In this document: one piece after another, positions 22,751 to 31,136 of the stretch | How the letters are laid out: every line of letters starts with the position of its first letter | How positions within the stretch are numbered: position 1 is the stretch's first letter | Made by a program: the position numbers and the translations under genes | Notes under the pieces: generated by a model | What the model was told of the DNA's origin: nothing | Database searches by the model: none | The model's input: only the letters and a program-made list of their open reading frames with translations | Source of the DNA: an uncultured Dehalococcoidia bacterium | Lineage (GTDB): Bacteria; Chloroflexota; Dehalococcoidia; Lucifugimonadales; UBA3495 | DNA: 64,000 bases | Direction: 5' to 3' | Assembly: GCA_958296385.1 (NCBI GenBank) | Contig: OY282494.1 | Location: forward strand, 1,471,416-1,535,415

Positions 22751-24715
22751 TTATTTTGGCGGTTGTTGGCCGAACCAATAGGCGCCGCTCCAAAGGTGGG
22801 CTTTGGCTGGATTGGGGGATATTTGTCCGGTTTTTAGCCAGAGGATGGGGTAGTTGGGCAGGTTTATTTGTGCGGTGCACTTGCCGTTGGAGTGGGTGCC
22901 GACATCCTGGAAGGTGAAGTCGTGGATGTCAAAGCCGTGCTGCCGACGCGGTTCCGGCAGGTCGTTCACGTTCACCGGGTGCAGATGCAGGAAGAAACCC
23001 GCCGCTGTGTCGGCCGGGGCGCAGGGTTCCTTGACGTAGAGCAGCCTGCCGTCGTTCAGACGCACCTCAAAATTACTCCGGATTAGCTGCGTTTCTCCGG
23101 CCGGCGCGCGCCGGTCGGTTATCAGCCAGAGGAATACGTGCTCGTGGCCGATGTGCGGTTGGACGGATAGTTGGGGGGCGGTGGATTCCCATTCTTGCCA
23201 AATCTGCTCTAATGGGGGACCGATTATCATCATTGCCCATAGCCGCCATTGGTCGTTTCCGGACTGTTGGAGGGGCTCTGCTATCTGGCGCAATTCGGCG
23301 ACGCAGGCGGGGAGGGGGTCCCAGAAACGGCATTGTCCATAGCGGTAGTTGTCCGGCGGGTTGGGGATGTAGAAATGCGCTACGCTGGCGGTCCAGGCGT
23401 CGATATAGACGGTGTCTGAGGGGACGGCTGCGGTGTCCAGGTAGGTTAAGATGCTTTGGAATTTGTGGTCGCGATCGGCGGCGTAGGCTTGCGGTATGAC
23501 GGGCAGGCTGGCGATGGCGATTCCGGCGGCGGACAGGGCCAGGGCGGTTGGGGCCAGCCAGCGGCGGCGGGTGACGTCGGACAGCAGGGCTGCGGTTGCG
23601 GTCAGCCCGATGGCGGCGGCCAGAAACAGTACCGGCCCCAGATACACGTTCTGCTGGGATGCGCCGTAGGGGTAGATGCCCAGCACGGCGGCAGCGCTGG
23701 CGATGGCCAGGCTGAGCGCGGCCAGCACGGGCAGGGGGCTGAACTGCCGCCGTATCACCAGCGTCGTCACCATCACGGCCAGCGCGACGAGGGCGGCGAC
23801 GGCTGCCGGCGGCGGTATATGGTAGGCCAGTAGTTCCCAGGTGCGGGTTGCGCTGAAACTGACGATGGCCAACGGGTCGTCAAGCCCGCCCTGGTAGTAA
23901 TAGTGGGCCAGGTAACCGTCGGGGCCGGACCAGGCGCGGGCGCCCTCTTGCCACTGGTAACGGGCGGTGGTGAACAGGCTGATGAGGCAGCCCGTCGCAA
24001 AGCAGCCGGCCGGCCAGAGCAGATTCAGCCGGGCCCGGGCCCAAGCGTCAATCCGGATGAGGCCGCGTCCGTTGCTGCGCTCCGGGCCGGGGCCGGATGG
24101 GGTGGTGATTAGGGCGGTGAGCAGGACGGCGATGCTGAACAGGGCCAGGCCGTATTGCAGCAGGGGGGCTAACAGCAGGGCGGCGCACAGCAGGAGCGGT
24201 TTGCCGTTTTGCAGGTAGCGGAGCAGGCCGGCGATTAGCAGTACGGCAAGCAGGGCGTCAACGGCATACTCGCGCGCGTCCTGGGCGTGCCAGATGGCGG
24301 GCAGCGACAGGGCGGCCAGCAGTCCGGCCAGCAGCGCGGCGGGGCGGCTTACGCTTGCCCGGTCAGACTTCTCTCTCCCCCCCCCCCCGACTTTGGGCAG
24401 CGCAATCAACGCCGCCACCGTCAGCACGCTGGCCAGGGCGGGGATGATGCGGATGGTGAACGGGGTGCTGGCGATTTTCTGAATGACCCACAGGGCCAGC
24501 GGGTATAGAATCGGCGCGGTGTTGTTCGCGCGGGTTTGCTCCTGAACCACCGCGAATTCCGCGCGGGAGTTCAGAGCGGCCAGGGCTTCGTCGTGCGTCA
24601 CCGAATGTTCGGTGATGTTGTAGAACCGGAGTACGGCGGCCAGCAGGACTAGCAGCAGGCCGGCGGCAATCCACAGGGTGGCGCCGTTCCGCAGGGGGAA
24701 CCGGGGGATGCTCAT
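22751..24715 (-). CDS. Integral membrane glycosyltransferase (GT39/PMT_2-like)
   Basis: A 654-residue polytopic protein. It opens with a membrane helix and the acidic loop TEHSVTHDEALAAL, matching the catalytic first-loop signature of PMT/ArnT-like lipid-phosphate-sugar transferases, followed by about ten more hydrophobic segments and a C-terminal soluble domain. It probably transfers a polyprenyl-linked sugar at the membrane; donor and acceptor are unknown. Codons for VGGGGR near residues 108-113 are a run of 12 G on the coding strand (24377-24388), so length slippage there would shift the frame. Confidence 0.8.
   Translation of the reverse strand: MSIPRFPLRNGATLWIAAGLLLVLLAAVLRFYNITEHSVTHDEALAALNSRAEFAVVQEQTRANNTAPILYPLALWVIQKIASTPFTIRIIPALASVLTVAALIALPKVGGGGREKSDRASVSRPAALLAGLLAALSLPAIWHAQDAREYAVDALLAVLLIAGLLRYLQNGKPLLLCAALLLAPLLQYGLALFSIAVLLTALITTPSGPGPERSNGRGLIRIDAWARARLNLLWPAGCFATGCLISLFTTARYQWQEGARAWSGPDGYLAHYYYQGGLDDPLAIVSFSATRTWELLAYHIPPPAAVAALVALAVMVTTLVIRRQFSPLPVLAALSLAIASAAAVLGIYPYGASQQNVYLGPVLFLAAAIGLTATAALLSDVTRRRWLAPTALALSAAGIAIASLPVIPQAYAADRDHKFQSILTYLDTAAVPSDTVYIDAWTASVAHFYIPNPPDNYRYGQCRFWDPLPACVAELRQIAEPLQQSGNDQWRLWAMMIIGPPLEQIWQEWESTAPQLSVQPHIGHEHVFLWLITDRRAPAGETQLIRSNFEVRLNDGRLLYVKEPCAPADTAAGFFLHLHPVNVNDLPEPRRQHGFDIHDFTFQDVGTHSNGKCTAQINLPNYPILWLKTGQISPNPAKAHLWSGAYWFGQQPPK
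24377..24388. repeat. 12-base homopolymer in a glycosyltransferase gene
   Basis: An uninterrupted run of twelve C on the + strand (G on the coding strand) within the coding region, followed by alternating CT (24371-24376). Such tracts are prone to slipped-strand mispairing; an assembly error is the main alternative. Confidence 0.85.
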
Positions 24716-24751
24716 TCCGGACTAGTCGGGACTGGGTTAGTTGGCGCCGGG

Positions 24752-26680
24752 CTAGTCGGCGGCGGCGGGGGACAGGCCGTCGGCGCCGATTACTTCGCCG
24801 CCGGTGGGGGCTACGTCGATGCTGGGGCCGGAGAGGCCGTAGTTGATGGCGTAGAGCTGGGCGTACACGCCGCCGGATTCGAGCAGTTCGTCGTGGGTGC
24901 CTACTTCGGCTACTTCGCCCCGGTTCAGCACTACGATTTTGTCGGCGTTGCGGATGGTGGACAGGCGGTGGGCGATTACTATGGAGGTGCGGCCATCCAG
25001 GATGCGGCGCAGCGCCTGCTGGATGAGCAGTTCGGTGTGGGTGTCAATGTTGGCGGTGGCCTCGTCCAGCACGAGGATGCGGGGGTTGCCGACGATGGCG
25101 CGGGCAAAGCTGATGAGCTGGCGCTGGCCGATGCTCAAGTTGACGCCGCGCTCGGCAAGTTCGGCATCGTAGGCGCCGTTTAGTTCGCTGATGAAATCGT
25201 GGGCGCCGACGGCGCGGGCGGCGGCTTCGACTTCGGCGTGGGTGGCGGTTTCGTTCAGATAGCTGATGTTCTCGCGGACGGTGCCGGAGAATAGATAGGG
25301 TTCCTGCAAGACCATGCTCATCTGGTGAACCAGCGATTCCCGCTTGACGTCGCGCAGGTCGTGTCCGTCAACTTCAATGGCGCCGTCGGTTACGTCGGCG
25401 GAGCGGTGCAGCAGGTTGACCAGCGTGCTTTTGCCGGCGCCGGTGGAACCGACCAGGGCCACGTTCTCGCCGGCCTTGATGTGGAGGTTGACGTTCTTAA
25501 GGACGTCAATGCCCTCAACGTAATGGAAGTTGACGCTGCGATAGCGGATGTCGCCCTGCACCTGGGGCAGGGTTACGGCGTCGGGCTTGTCAACGATGTC
25601 GGGTTCCAGGTCGAGCACCTCAAAGATGCGGACGCCGGCGGCCATGGCGCGCTGGAGCTGGCTGTACTGCATGGTCAACTGGCGGATGGGCTCAAAGAAC
25701 CGCTGAATCCAAAAGGCAAAGGCAACCAGCGTGCCGACTTCCAGGCTGCCGCGCTGCAAGAGGAAACCGCCGAAAATCACTACGCCCAAGCCGATGCCGA
25801 GGCCAATCAGCAGCTCGACGACGGGTTGCAGCATCCCGGAGTAACGGGCGGCTTCCAGGTTGGCGTCGAGGTATTCGCTGTTGAGGCCGCGGAAGTGGGC
25901 CAGGTTCTCGTCCTGCCGGTTGAGGCTCTGGACGACGCGGACGCCGGTTATGTTCTGGTTGTACTCGCCGTTGACCATGGCGATGGCGCGGCGGATGCGC
26001 ATGAAGGAATGGCGGGCGAAACGCTGCCAGTACATCATGATGACCGTTAGCACGGGGACGACGAACATACAGACCAGGGCCAGCTGCCAGTCCACCAGCA
26101 GCATCAGGGCGATGATGGCGCCGACGGTTACCAGTTCGGCCAGGGCCAGGGCCAGCAGCTCAAAGGTTTCCTGCAATTGCAGGATGTCGGACTGCATCCG
26201 GGACATGATGCGCCCGATGGGGGTGCGGTGGTAAAAGGCGTTGGACTGGTTTTGCAGGTGGCTGAACATCCCGGAACGCAGGTCGTAGAGGATGTGCTGG
26301 CCGGTGCGGGAGATAAAGATGAATTGCAGGCGGTTGGACAGGAAGTGAATGGCGGTAACGAGCATGAACCCGGCGCCAATGATATGGATGCGATTGACGC
26401 TGCCATCGGCGATGGCCCAGTCGATGCCGAACTTGATGAGCAGGGGGATGGTGGCGTTCATCGCCGCGTAGAGCAGCAGGGAAACCAGCGCAATCAGGGC
26501 GAAAGTGCGGTAGGGCTTGATGTAGCCCATAAAGCGGGTGACAACCTTGTTGTCGTACACGCGGCCAACGACGTCCTCATCGGTAAGGCTGTCGTTGGAG
26601 GGGGCAAACATACTGTCGGCGGAGGTGCCGCGCATCCCCCGCATCATGCCGCCGCCGATACCGCCGCCGCCGCGCATCAT
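24752..26680 (-). CDS. ABC exporter half-transporter, second subunit
   Basis: A 642-residue half-transporter with a Gly/Met-rich tail at the N terminus, six membrane helices (about 55-350) and a nucleotide-binding domain. Walker A is GSTGAGKST, Walker B ILVLDEATANID with the catalytic Glu, and the signature is LSIGQRQ in place of LSGGQ. It overlaps the upstream exporter gene by four bases (ATGA). The two are probably a heterodimer with one canonical and one degenerate ATP site. The cargo is unknown; multidrug or lipid export is typical. Confidence 0.9.
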   Translation of the reverse strand: MMRGGGGIGGGMMRGMRGTSADSMFAPSNDSLTDEDVVGRVYDNKVVTRFMGYIKPYRTFALIALVSLLLYAAMNATIPLLIKFGIDWAIADGSVNRIHIIGAGFMLVTAIHFLSNRLQFIFISRTGQHILYDLRSGMFSHLQNQSNAFYHRTPIGRIMSRMQSDILQLQETFELLALALAELVTVGAIIALMLLVDWQLALVCMFVVPVLTVIMMYWQRFARHSFMRIRRAIAMVNGEYNQNITGVRVVQSLNRQDENLAHFRGLNSEYLDANLEAARYSGMLQPVVELLIGLGIGLGVVIFGGFLLQRGSLEVGTLVAFAFWIQRFFEPIRQLTMQYSQLQRAMAAGVRIFEVLDLEPDIVDKPDAVTLPQVQGDIRYRSVNFHYVEGIDVLKNVNLHIKAGENVALVGSTGAGKSTLVNLLHRSADVTDGAIEVDGHDLRDVKRESLVHQMSMVLQEPYLFSGTVRENISYLNETATHAEVEAAARAVGAHDFISELNGAYDAELAERGVNLSIGQRQLISFARAIVGNPRILVLDEATANIDTHTELLIQQALRRILDGRTSIVIAHRLSTIRNADKIVVLNRGEVAEVGTHDELLESGGVYAQLYAINYGLSGPSIDVAPTGGEVIGADGLSPAAAD

Positions 26681-28503
26681 GCTGTTGCTCTCCCGTCAAT
26701 CATCGCCGGCAAGGCCGCCTCCAGCAGGACTTCCTCCTGCGGGCGCAGCTGCAACTCGTAGATGCTGTGGTAAATGCCGCCTTTGCCAATCAGCTCGCTG
26801 TGGGTGCCTTCCTCGGCGATGAGACCCTTGTCCAGCACGAGAATCTGGTCGGCTTCGCGGACGGTGCTCAGGCGGTGGGCGATGACGAAAGTGGTGCGGC
26901 CTTTCATCACTTCAACCATCGCGCGGTGGATTTGGCGTTCGGTTTCCACGTCAACGCTGGAGGTGGAGTCGTCAAGAATCAGCACCGGAGGGTCAAGCAG
27001 GATGGTGCGGGCGATGGAAAGGCGCTGGCGCTGGCCGCCGGAAAGGGTGGTGCCGCGTTCGCCAACCCAGGTATCGTAGCCGCCGGGCAGGGACATAATC
27101 TGGTCGTGGAGCTGGGCGACGCGGGCGGCCCGCTCCACGTCGGCGGGCGTGGCGCCGGTGACGCCGTAAGCGATGTTGTCGCGGATGGAGGCGCTGAACA
27201 GGTACACGTCCTGATGCACGATGCCGACGTTATGGCGGAGGGATTGCAGGGTGAAATCGCGGATGTCGTCGCCGTCAATGGTAATCTTGCCCCGGGTAAC
27301 GTCGTAGAAACGGGGCAGCAGGTTGACGACGGTAGTCTTGCCGCTGCCGGGGGCGCCGAGGATGGCGGTTACCTGGCCGGGTCGGGCGTCCAGGTCAACC
27401 TTGCGCAGTGCGGGGGAACGGGCCTCGTAGGCAAAGCCGACGTTCTCAAAGCGCACGTGGCCGTTGGCGCGGCCCAGCGCGGCGGCGTTAGGCTTCTCCA
27501 CGACGGGGGACACGGTGTCCAGCACGTTGAACAGGCGCTGGCCGGAGGATATGGCGCGGGAGAAGGTGTTGATAATCTGCGCCGAGGCACGGATGGGGAA
27601 GGTGAGCTGATTGAGGAACAGGAAGAACATGGCCAGTTCGCCGGGGGCCAGGCGCCCCTCAATGACCAGCCAGCCGCCGAGCCAGAGAATCAGGCCGAGG
27701 GCAAAGGTAAAGTACAGGGTCATCCACGAGCTGTTGGTGCCCTGCATCCGCTCGGCGTCGTAATACTCAACGCGCAGCTCCTCGGCCTTGCGGTTGTACT
27801 TGCGGCGTTCGTAGTTCTCGGAGGCGAAAGCCTTGACGACGTGGATGCCGGCCAGGTTCTCTTGCAGGACGGTAACCGACTCGCCCATGACTTCCTGAAC
27901 GTGGAGCCACTTGCGGCGCAGGGCGCGCATTACGAAGGTGGAGCGCAGGATGATGGCCGGCACGAAAATCATGCTGACCAGGGCGAGCTGCCAGTTGACG
28001 AGGAACAGGATGACGGGGATGGCCAGGATGCGCACTACGACGTCGAGGGAGCGAATCATGCCGAGGTTGACGAACCGGCGCATGGCCTCAACGTCGGCGG
28101 TGGCCCGGGACATCAAATCGCCGGTGTGTTCCTTATCATGGAAGGCAAAGCTGACGTTCTGCAACTTGTCGTAAAGCAGGTTGCGGCAGTCAAAGGAAAC
28201 CTTTTGGGACAGGGATTCGGTGGTATAAGTACGCCCAAAATCGCAGAAACCGCGCCCCAGGCTGACGGCCAGAATCCCGATGCCGAGGAACAGGACGGAA
28301 TCAAAGGACAGGCCAAAGGCGAGGTCAAAATCCCGGATTGACAGCCCATTGTCGTCGTGCACGACCATGGTATCGATGGCGCGCCCGAAAAGCTGGGGCA
28401 AGGCCAGCGAGAAGCCGATGGCGGCCAGCGCGGTAGCGTAAGCGAGGGTAAGCCGCACCGGGTAACGGCCAGCCATGCCGATGATGCGCCAAAGCTCAGC
28501 CAT
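26677..28503 (-). CDS. ABC exporter half-transporter, first subunit
   Basis: A 608-residue half-transporter: six membrane helices (about 15-320) and a nucleotide-binding domain with Walker A GAPGSGKTT, a canonical LSGGQRQ signature and Walker B VLILDDSTSSVD. Asp replaces the catalytic Glu, as in the inactive site of heterodimeric exporters such as TM287/288. Paired with the downstream subunit, whose signature motif is altered, the degenerate residues fall in the same composite site. The promoter is not clear; no good ribosome site is seen before ATG 28503. Confidence 0.9.
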   Translation of the reverse strand: MAELWRIIGMAGRYPVRLTLAYATALAAIGFSLALPQLFGRAIDTMVVHDDNGLSIRDFDLAFGLSFDSVLFLGIGILAVSLGRGFCDFGRTYTTESLSQKVSFDCRNLLYDKLQNVSFAFHDKEHTGDLMSRATADVEAMRRFVNLGMIRSLDVVVRILAIPVILFLVNWQLALVSMIFVPAIILRSTFVMRALRRKWLHVQEVMGESVTVLQENLAGIHVVKAFASENYERRKYNRKAEELRVEYYDAERMQGTNSSWMTLYFTFALGLILWLGGWLVIEGRLAPGELAMFFLFLNQLTFPIRASAQIINTFSRAISSGQRLFNVLDTVSPVVEKPNAAALGRANGHVRFENVGFAYEARSPALRKVDLDARPGQVTAILGAPGSGKTTVVNLLPRFYDVTRGKITIDGDDIRDFTLQSLRHNVGIVHQDVYLFSASIRDNIAYGVTGATPADVERAARVAQLHDQIMSLPGGYDTWVGERGTTLSGGQRQRLSIARTILLDPPVLILDDSTSSVDVETERQIHRAMVEVMKGRTTFVIAHRLSTVREADQILVLDKGLIAEEGTHSELIGKGGIYHSIYELQLRPQEEVLLEAALPAMIDGRATA

Positions 28504-28724
28504 GACTAGTCCATACCCCGGTCAAGGGGCAGACGACGGCCGGGGCGCGGCAAACGGCGGCGCAGTCGCAGTGAGTGATGGTGTTGGGCCGGTGCCGATG
28601 CTGGTGTACGAAAATCGCAGCTGCAAACGCGGAGCGCAACGAACCCGGCAAGCGTAAAACTACCTTGGAGCATAGGAACCGCACTATACACGCAATAAGC
28701 GGGTAAAACAATGCCGGCGGGCGT
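28504..28724. other. Intergenic stretch between ABC exporter and tRNA-Asp
   Basis: About 220 bases with no convincing coding frame; short open frames lack ribosome sites. It should hold the exporter promoter on the minus strand, but I see no clear one. It ends at the tRNA promoter. Confidence 0.5.
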
Positions 28725-28754
28725 TTGACAGAAATCGCCGGGGCCCACTACAAT
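28725..28754 (+). promoter_or_regulatory. Promoter of tRNA-Asp
   Basis: TTGACA (28725-28730), an 18-base spacer and TACAAT (28749-28754), 33 bases before the tRNA. A near-consensus vegetative promoter. Confidence 0.75.
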
Positions 28755-28786
28755 TGTTGCAGGTTGACCGAAAGGTCATACGGCGC

Positions 28787-28862
28787 GGCCCCGTGGTGTA
28801 GCGGTTAACATACTGCCCTGTCAAGGCAGAGATCGACGGTTCGAATCCGTTCGGGGTCGCCA
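28787..28862 (+). tRNA. tRNA-Asp (GTC anticodon)
   Basis: A full cloverleaf. The acceptor GGCCCCG pairs with CGGGGTC, the D arm has GTGTAGCGGTTAA, the anticodon stem CTGCC/GGCAG encloses loop CTGTCAA with GTC at 28820-28822, and the T arm has GGTTCGAATCC. The terminal CCA (28860-28862) is encoded. Confidence 0.96.
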
Positions 28863-28897
28863 TTCTTTCTAAAACAGCGCCTTTCCCGATTGCTTGA

Positions 28898-28922
28898 CGG
28901 CTCCGCAGCGAGCCGTTTTTTT
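28898..28922 (+). terminator. Rho-independent terminator of tRNA-Asp
   Basis: Six-base stem CGGCTC/GAGCCG (28898-28903, 28910-28915), six-base loop and seven T (28916-28922). Confidence 0.85.
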
Positions 28923-29019
28923 GTTGGTTGTCCGGTCGGGGCGGTATCTGGCCGGACGGCGGCGGCGTTGTATAGTTGGGCCATTCTAGCGTTGCGCCTG
29001 ATTGGCGCTGGGGGTGATT

Positions 29020-30270
29020 ATGTCTATGAGCTCATCTGCTGCGCCGGGCCGGCTGCCTTTGCCTTTGGAGGGGCTGCGCGTGCTCGATGCTACTCACATC
29101 GTGGCCGGGCCGTTCTGCTCGATGATTCTGGCGGATATGGGCGCGGAGGTTATCAAGATTGAGCGGCCCGGAACTGGTGACCGGGCCCGGGGCAACGATC
29201 CTTATATTGACGGGCCGGACGGCAGCCAGGTCAGCGCGCGCTATCTGGGCGTCAATCGGAACAAAAAGAGCGTGGCGCTGGACTTGCGCGACCCGGTGGC
29301 CAAGCGCGCTTTTGAGAATATGGTGCGCGTCTCCGATGTCCTGCTGGACAACTGGGGGCCGGGGGCGCTGGAACGGCTGGGGTTCGGCTACGGGCGGCTG
29401 TCGGAAATCAACCCCGGCCTGGTGTACGCCAGCATCACCGGCTATGGCGACAGCGACGGGCGGCGCGGGCCGTATTCCAACTGGCCGGCGAATAACCCAT
29501 GCGTGCAGGGCATGGGCGGCTGGATGGCGATGACGGGCGCGCCGGAGAGCGGGCCGCAGATGGTCGGCGACAACGTGGGCGATTCGGTGCCGGGGGTCTG
29601 GACGGCCCTGGGGGTGATGCTGGCGCTGGAATCGCGCCGCCAGACGGGCCGGGGGCAGCACGTGGATATGGCGATGTACGACTGCATGGCGGCGCACACC
29701 ACCAGCAGTATGCCGCTGTTCCAGGCCACCGGGCAGGTTACGACCACGGCGCGGGAGAATATGTTCTCGGCGCAACTGGCGCTGCGGGCGTCGGACGGCT
29801 ACGTGGTGCTGGCCGGCGCCGGCAACGCCGACGACAAGTGGCGGGCGCTGTGGCAGCTGGCCGGGCGTCCGGAGCTGGCCGACGACCCGCGCTACCTGGG
29901 ACGGGGCGTCACCGGGCCGTTCTATTTCAGCCACATCGTGCCGGCCATTGAGGAATGGTCGCAAAGGCTGCCCAAACGGGAGCTCAACGAACAGCTGCTG
30001 GGCTGCGGGTTCTCCATGGGCATCGTGCAGGACACCGCCGACCTGGACGCCTGCGCGCATCTGTCGGCCCGCAATATGTTCGTGGACAGCGGCGATACCT
30101 ACGGGCGTCCCTTTCGGACGGTGAACACGCCGGTGCAGCTCACCGGGTGCGTTGACACGCCGGCCAACCCGCCGCCCACGCTGGGCCAGCACAACCGGGA
30201 GGTGCTGTGCGACATCGGCGGGCTGACTGCCGCTGAGGTGCAGCGACTTGAAACCGAGGGCAAGGCGTAA
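29020..30270 (+). CDS. CaiB/BaiF family CoA-transferase (class III)
   Basis: A 416-residue family III CoA-transferase, which moves CoA between acyl-CoA donors and carboxylic acids in the cytosol. Family marks are LEGLRVLDATHIVAGPFCSM, GAEVIKIERP, NRNKKSVALDLRDP and the Asp within GDNVGDSVPG near 190 that forms the acyl intermediate. The substrate pair is unknown. ATG 29020 follows GGGGTGA closely and fits the family's N terminus; an upstream in-frame start exists. A second family member lies at 61487, but the two are not adjacent paralogues. Confidence 0.9.
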   Translation: MSMSSSAAPGRLPLPLEGLRVLDATHIVAGPFCSMILADMGAEVIKIERPGTGDRARGNDPYIDGPDGSQVSARYLGVNRNKKSVALDLRDPVAKRAFENMVRVSDVLLDNWGPGALERLGFGYGRLSEINPGLVYASITGYGDSDGRRGPYSNWPANNPCVQGMGGWMAMTGAPESGPQMVGDNVGDSVPGVWTALGVMLALESRRQTGRGQHVDMAMYDCMAAHTTSSMPLFQATGQVTTTARENMFSAQLALRASDGYVVLAGAGNADDKWRALWQLAGRPELADDPRYLGRGVTGPFYFSHIVPAIEEWSQRLPKRELNEQLLGCGFSMGIVQDTADLDACAHLSARNMFVDSGDTYGRPFRTVNTPVQLTGCVDTPANPPPTLGQHNREVLCDIGGLTAAEVQRLETEGKA

Positions 30271-30339
30271 CCGGGCCGTCCGGCAGTCGGTTGGGAAATC
30301 CGCAGAACAATCCGCAGCTCAATTCGGCGAGATGGTACA

Positions 30340-30774
30340 ATGATGAACAGCGACGGCAACAGGACGACGTGGCGCTTTCTGGACGGGTCAATATCCGTCA
30401 GCGCCAGCATTTTGCTTGCCAATGCGGTCAGCAAGTGCGACAGTTGCGGCGGCTTGCCGGTTATCGGGCTAATCAAGCGGTTGACCGAGCAGGACGACGG
30501 GGTGCTGATTGCGGGAACGGCGCTGCTGTTTCCCGTCGCGGTAATCCTCTATGGAGGCATCAATATGGTTTTTATGGCCTACGCTGAATACCGGAGAAAG
30601 CGGGACGCGCGGATTCGAGAGCGTGAAGCGCTGCTTGAAAAGGCAAGGAATGAGGGCGAGGAGGCGTTTCTAGAGCGCATTAGGCAGATGTCGCGGGAGC
30701 GCAATGTATCGCTTACCCCGGAAGTCGAGCAGCTTTTGTCTGACGCCAGCAACAGCCGTTCCTCAAAAGGTTGA
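30340..30774 (+). CDS. Small membrane/coiled-coil protein, tandem copy 1
   Basis: A 144-residue protein with one hydrophobic segment near 54-80 (GVLIAGTALLFPVAVILYGG onward) and a charged helix (RRKRDARIREREALLEKARN). Unknown function. A TACAAT -10 overlaps the listed ATG, so translation may really begin downstream; TTG 30480 gives a protein that aligns end to end with the next gene. The last codons overlap the start of the second copy (TTGA). Confidence 0.5.
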   Translation: MMNSDGNRTTWRFLDGSISVSASILLANAVSKCDSCGGLPVIGLIKRLTEQDDGVLIAGTALLFPVAVILYGGINMVFMAYAEYRRKRDARIREREALLEKARNEGEEAFLERIRQMSRERNVSLTPEVEQLLSDASNSRSSKG

Positions 30775-31091
30775 CCGAGCAGGACGACGGGGTGCTGATT
30801 GCGGGAACGGCGCCGCTGTTTCCCGTCATGGCAATTCTTTATGGAGGCATCAAGATGATTTTTCTGGCCTACGAGGAATACCGGAAAAGGCGGGACGCTC
30901 GGATTAGAGAGCGTGAAGCCCAGTTTGAAAAGGCGATGGACGAGGCCCGCAAGCAGGGCCGGACGGAGGCGCGCGCGGAAATCTATGCTAAGGAGCTTAT
31001 CCGCTTGCGGCCGATCTTGCGGGAGCACAATGTGTCGCTTACGCCGGGAATTGAGCGGCTTTTGTCTGACGACGGCGACGGCCTTTCCTGA
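30771..31091 (+). CDS. Small membrane/coiled-coil protein, tandem copy 2
   Basis: A 106-residue paralogue of the previous gene. The first 20 residues (MTEQDDGVLIAGTAPLFPVM) are almost identical to residues from 48 of copy 1, followed by the same membrane segment and charged helix with a longer middle. The start is TTG 30771, overlapping the stop of copy 1. The duplicated DNA begins at ggttgaccgagcaggacg (30479 and 30770). The function is not known. Confidence 0.55.
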   Translation: MTEQDDGVLIAGTAPLFPVMAILYGGIKMIFLAYEEYRKRRDARIREREAQFEKAMDEARKQGRTEARAEIYAKELIRLRPILREHNVSLTPGIERLLSDDGDGLS

Positions 31092-31136
31092 AATTGAGCG
31101 GGTTTTGATATTACGTCGGGAGCGTTAACTACCATC

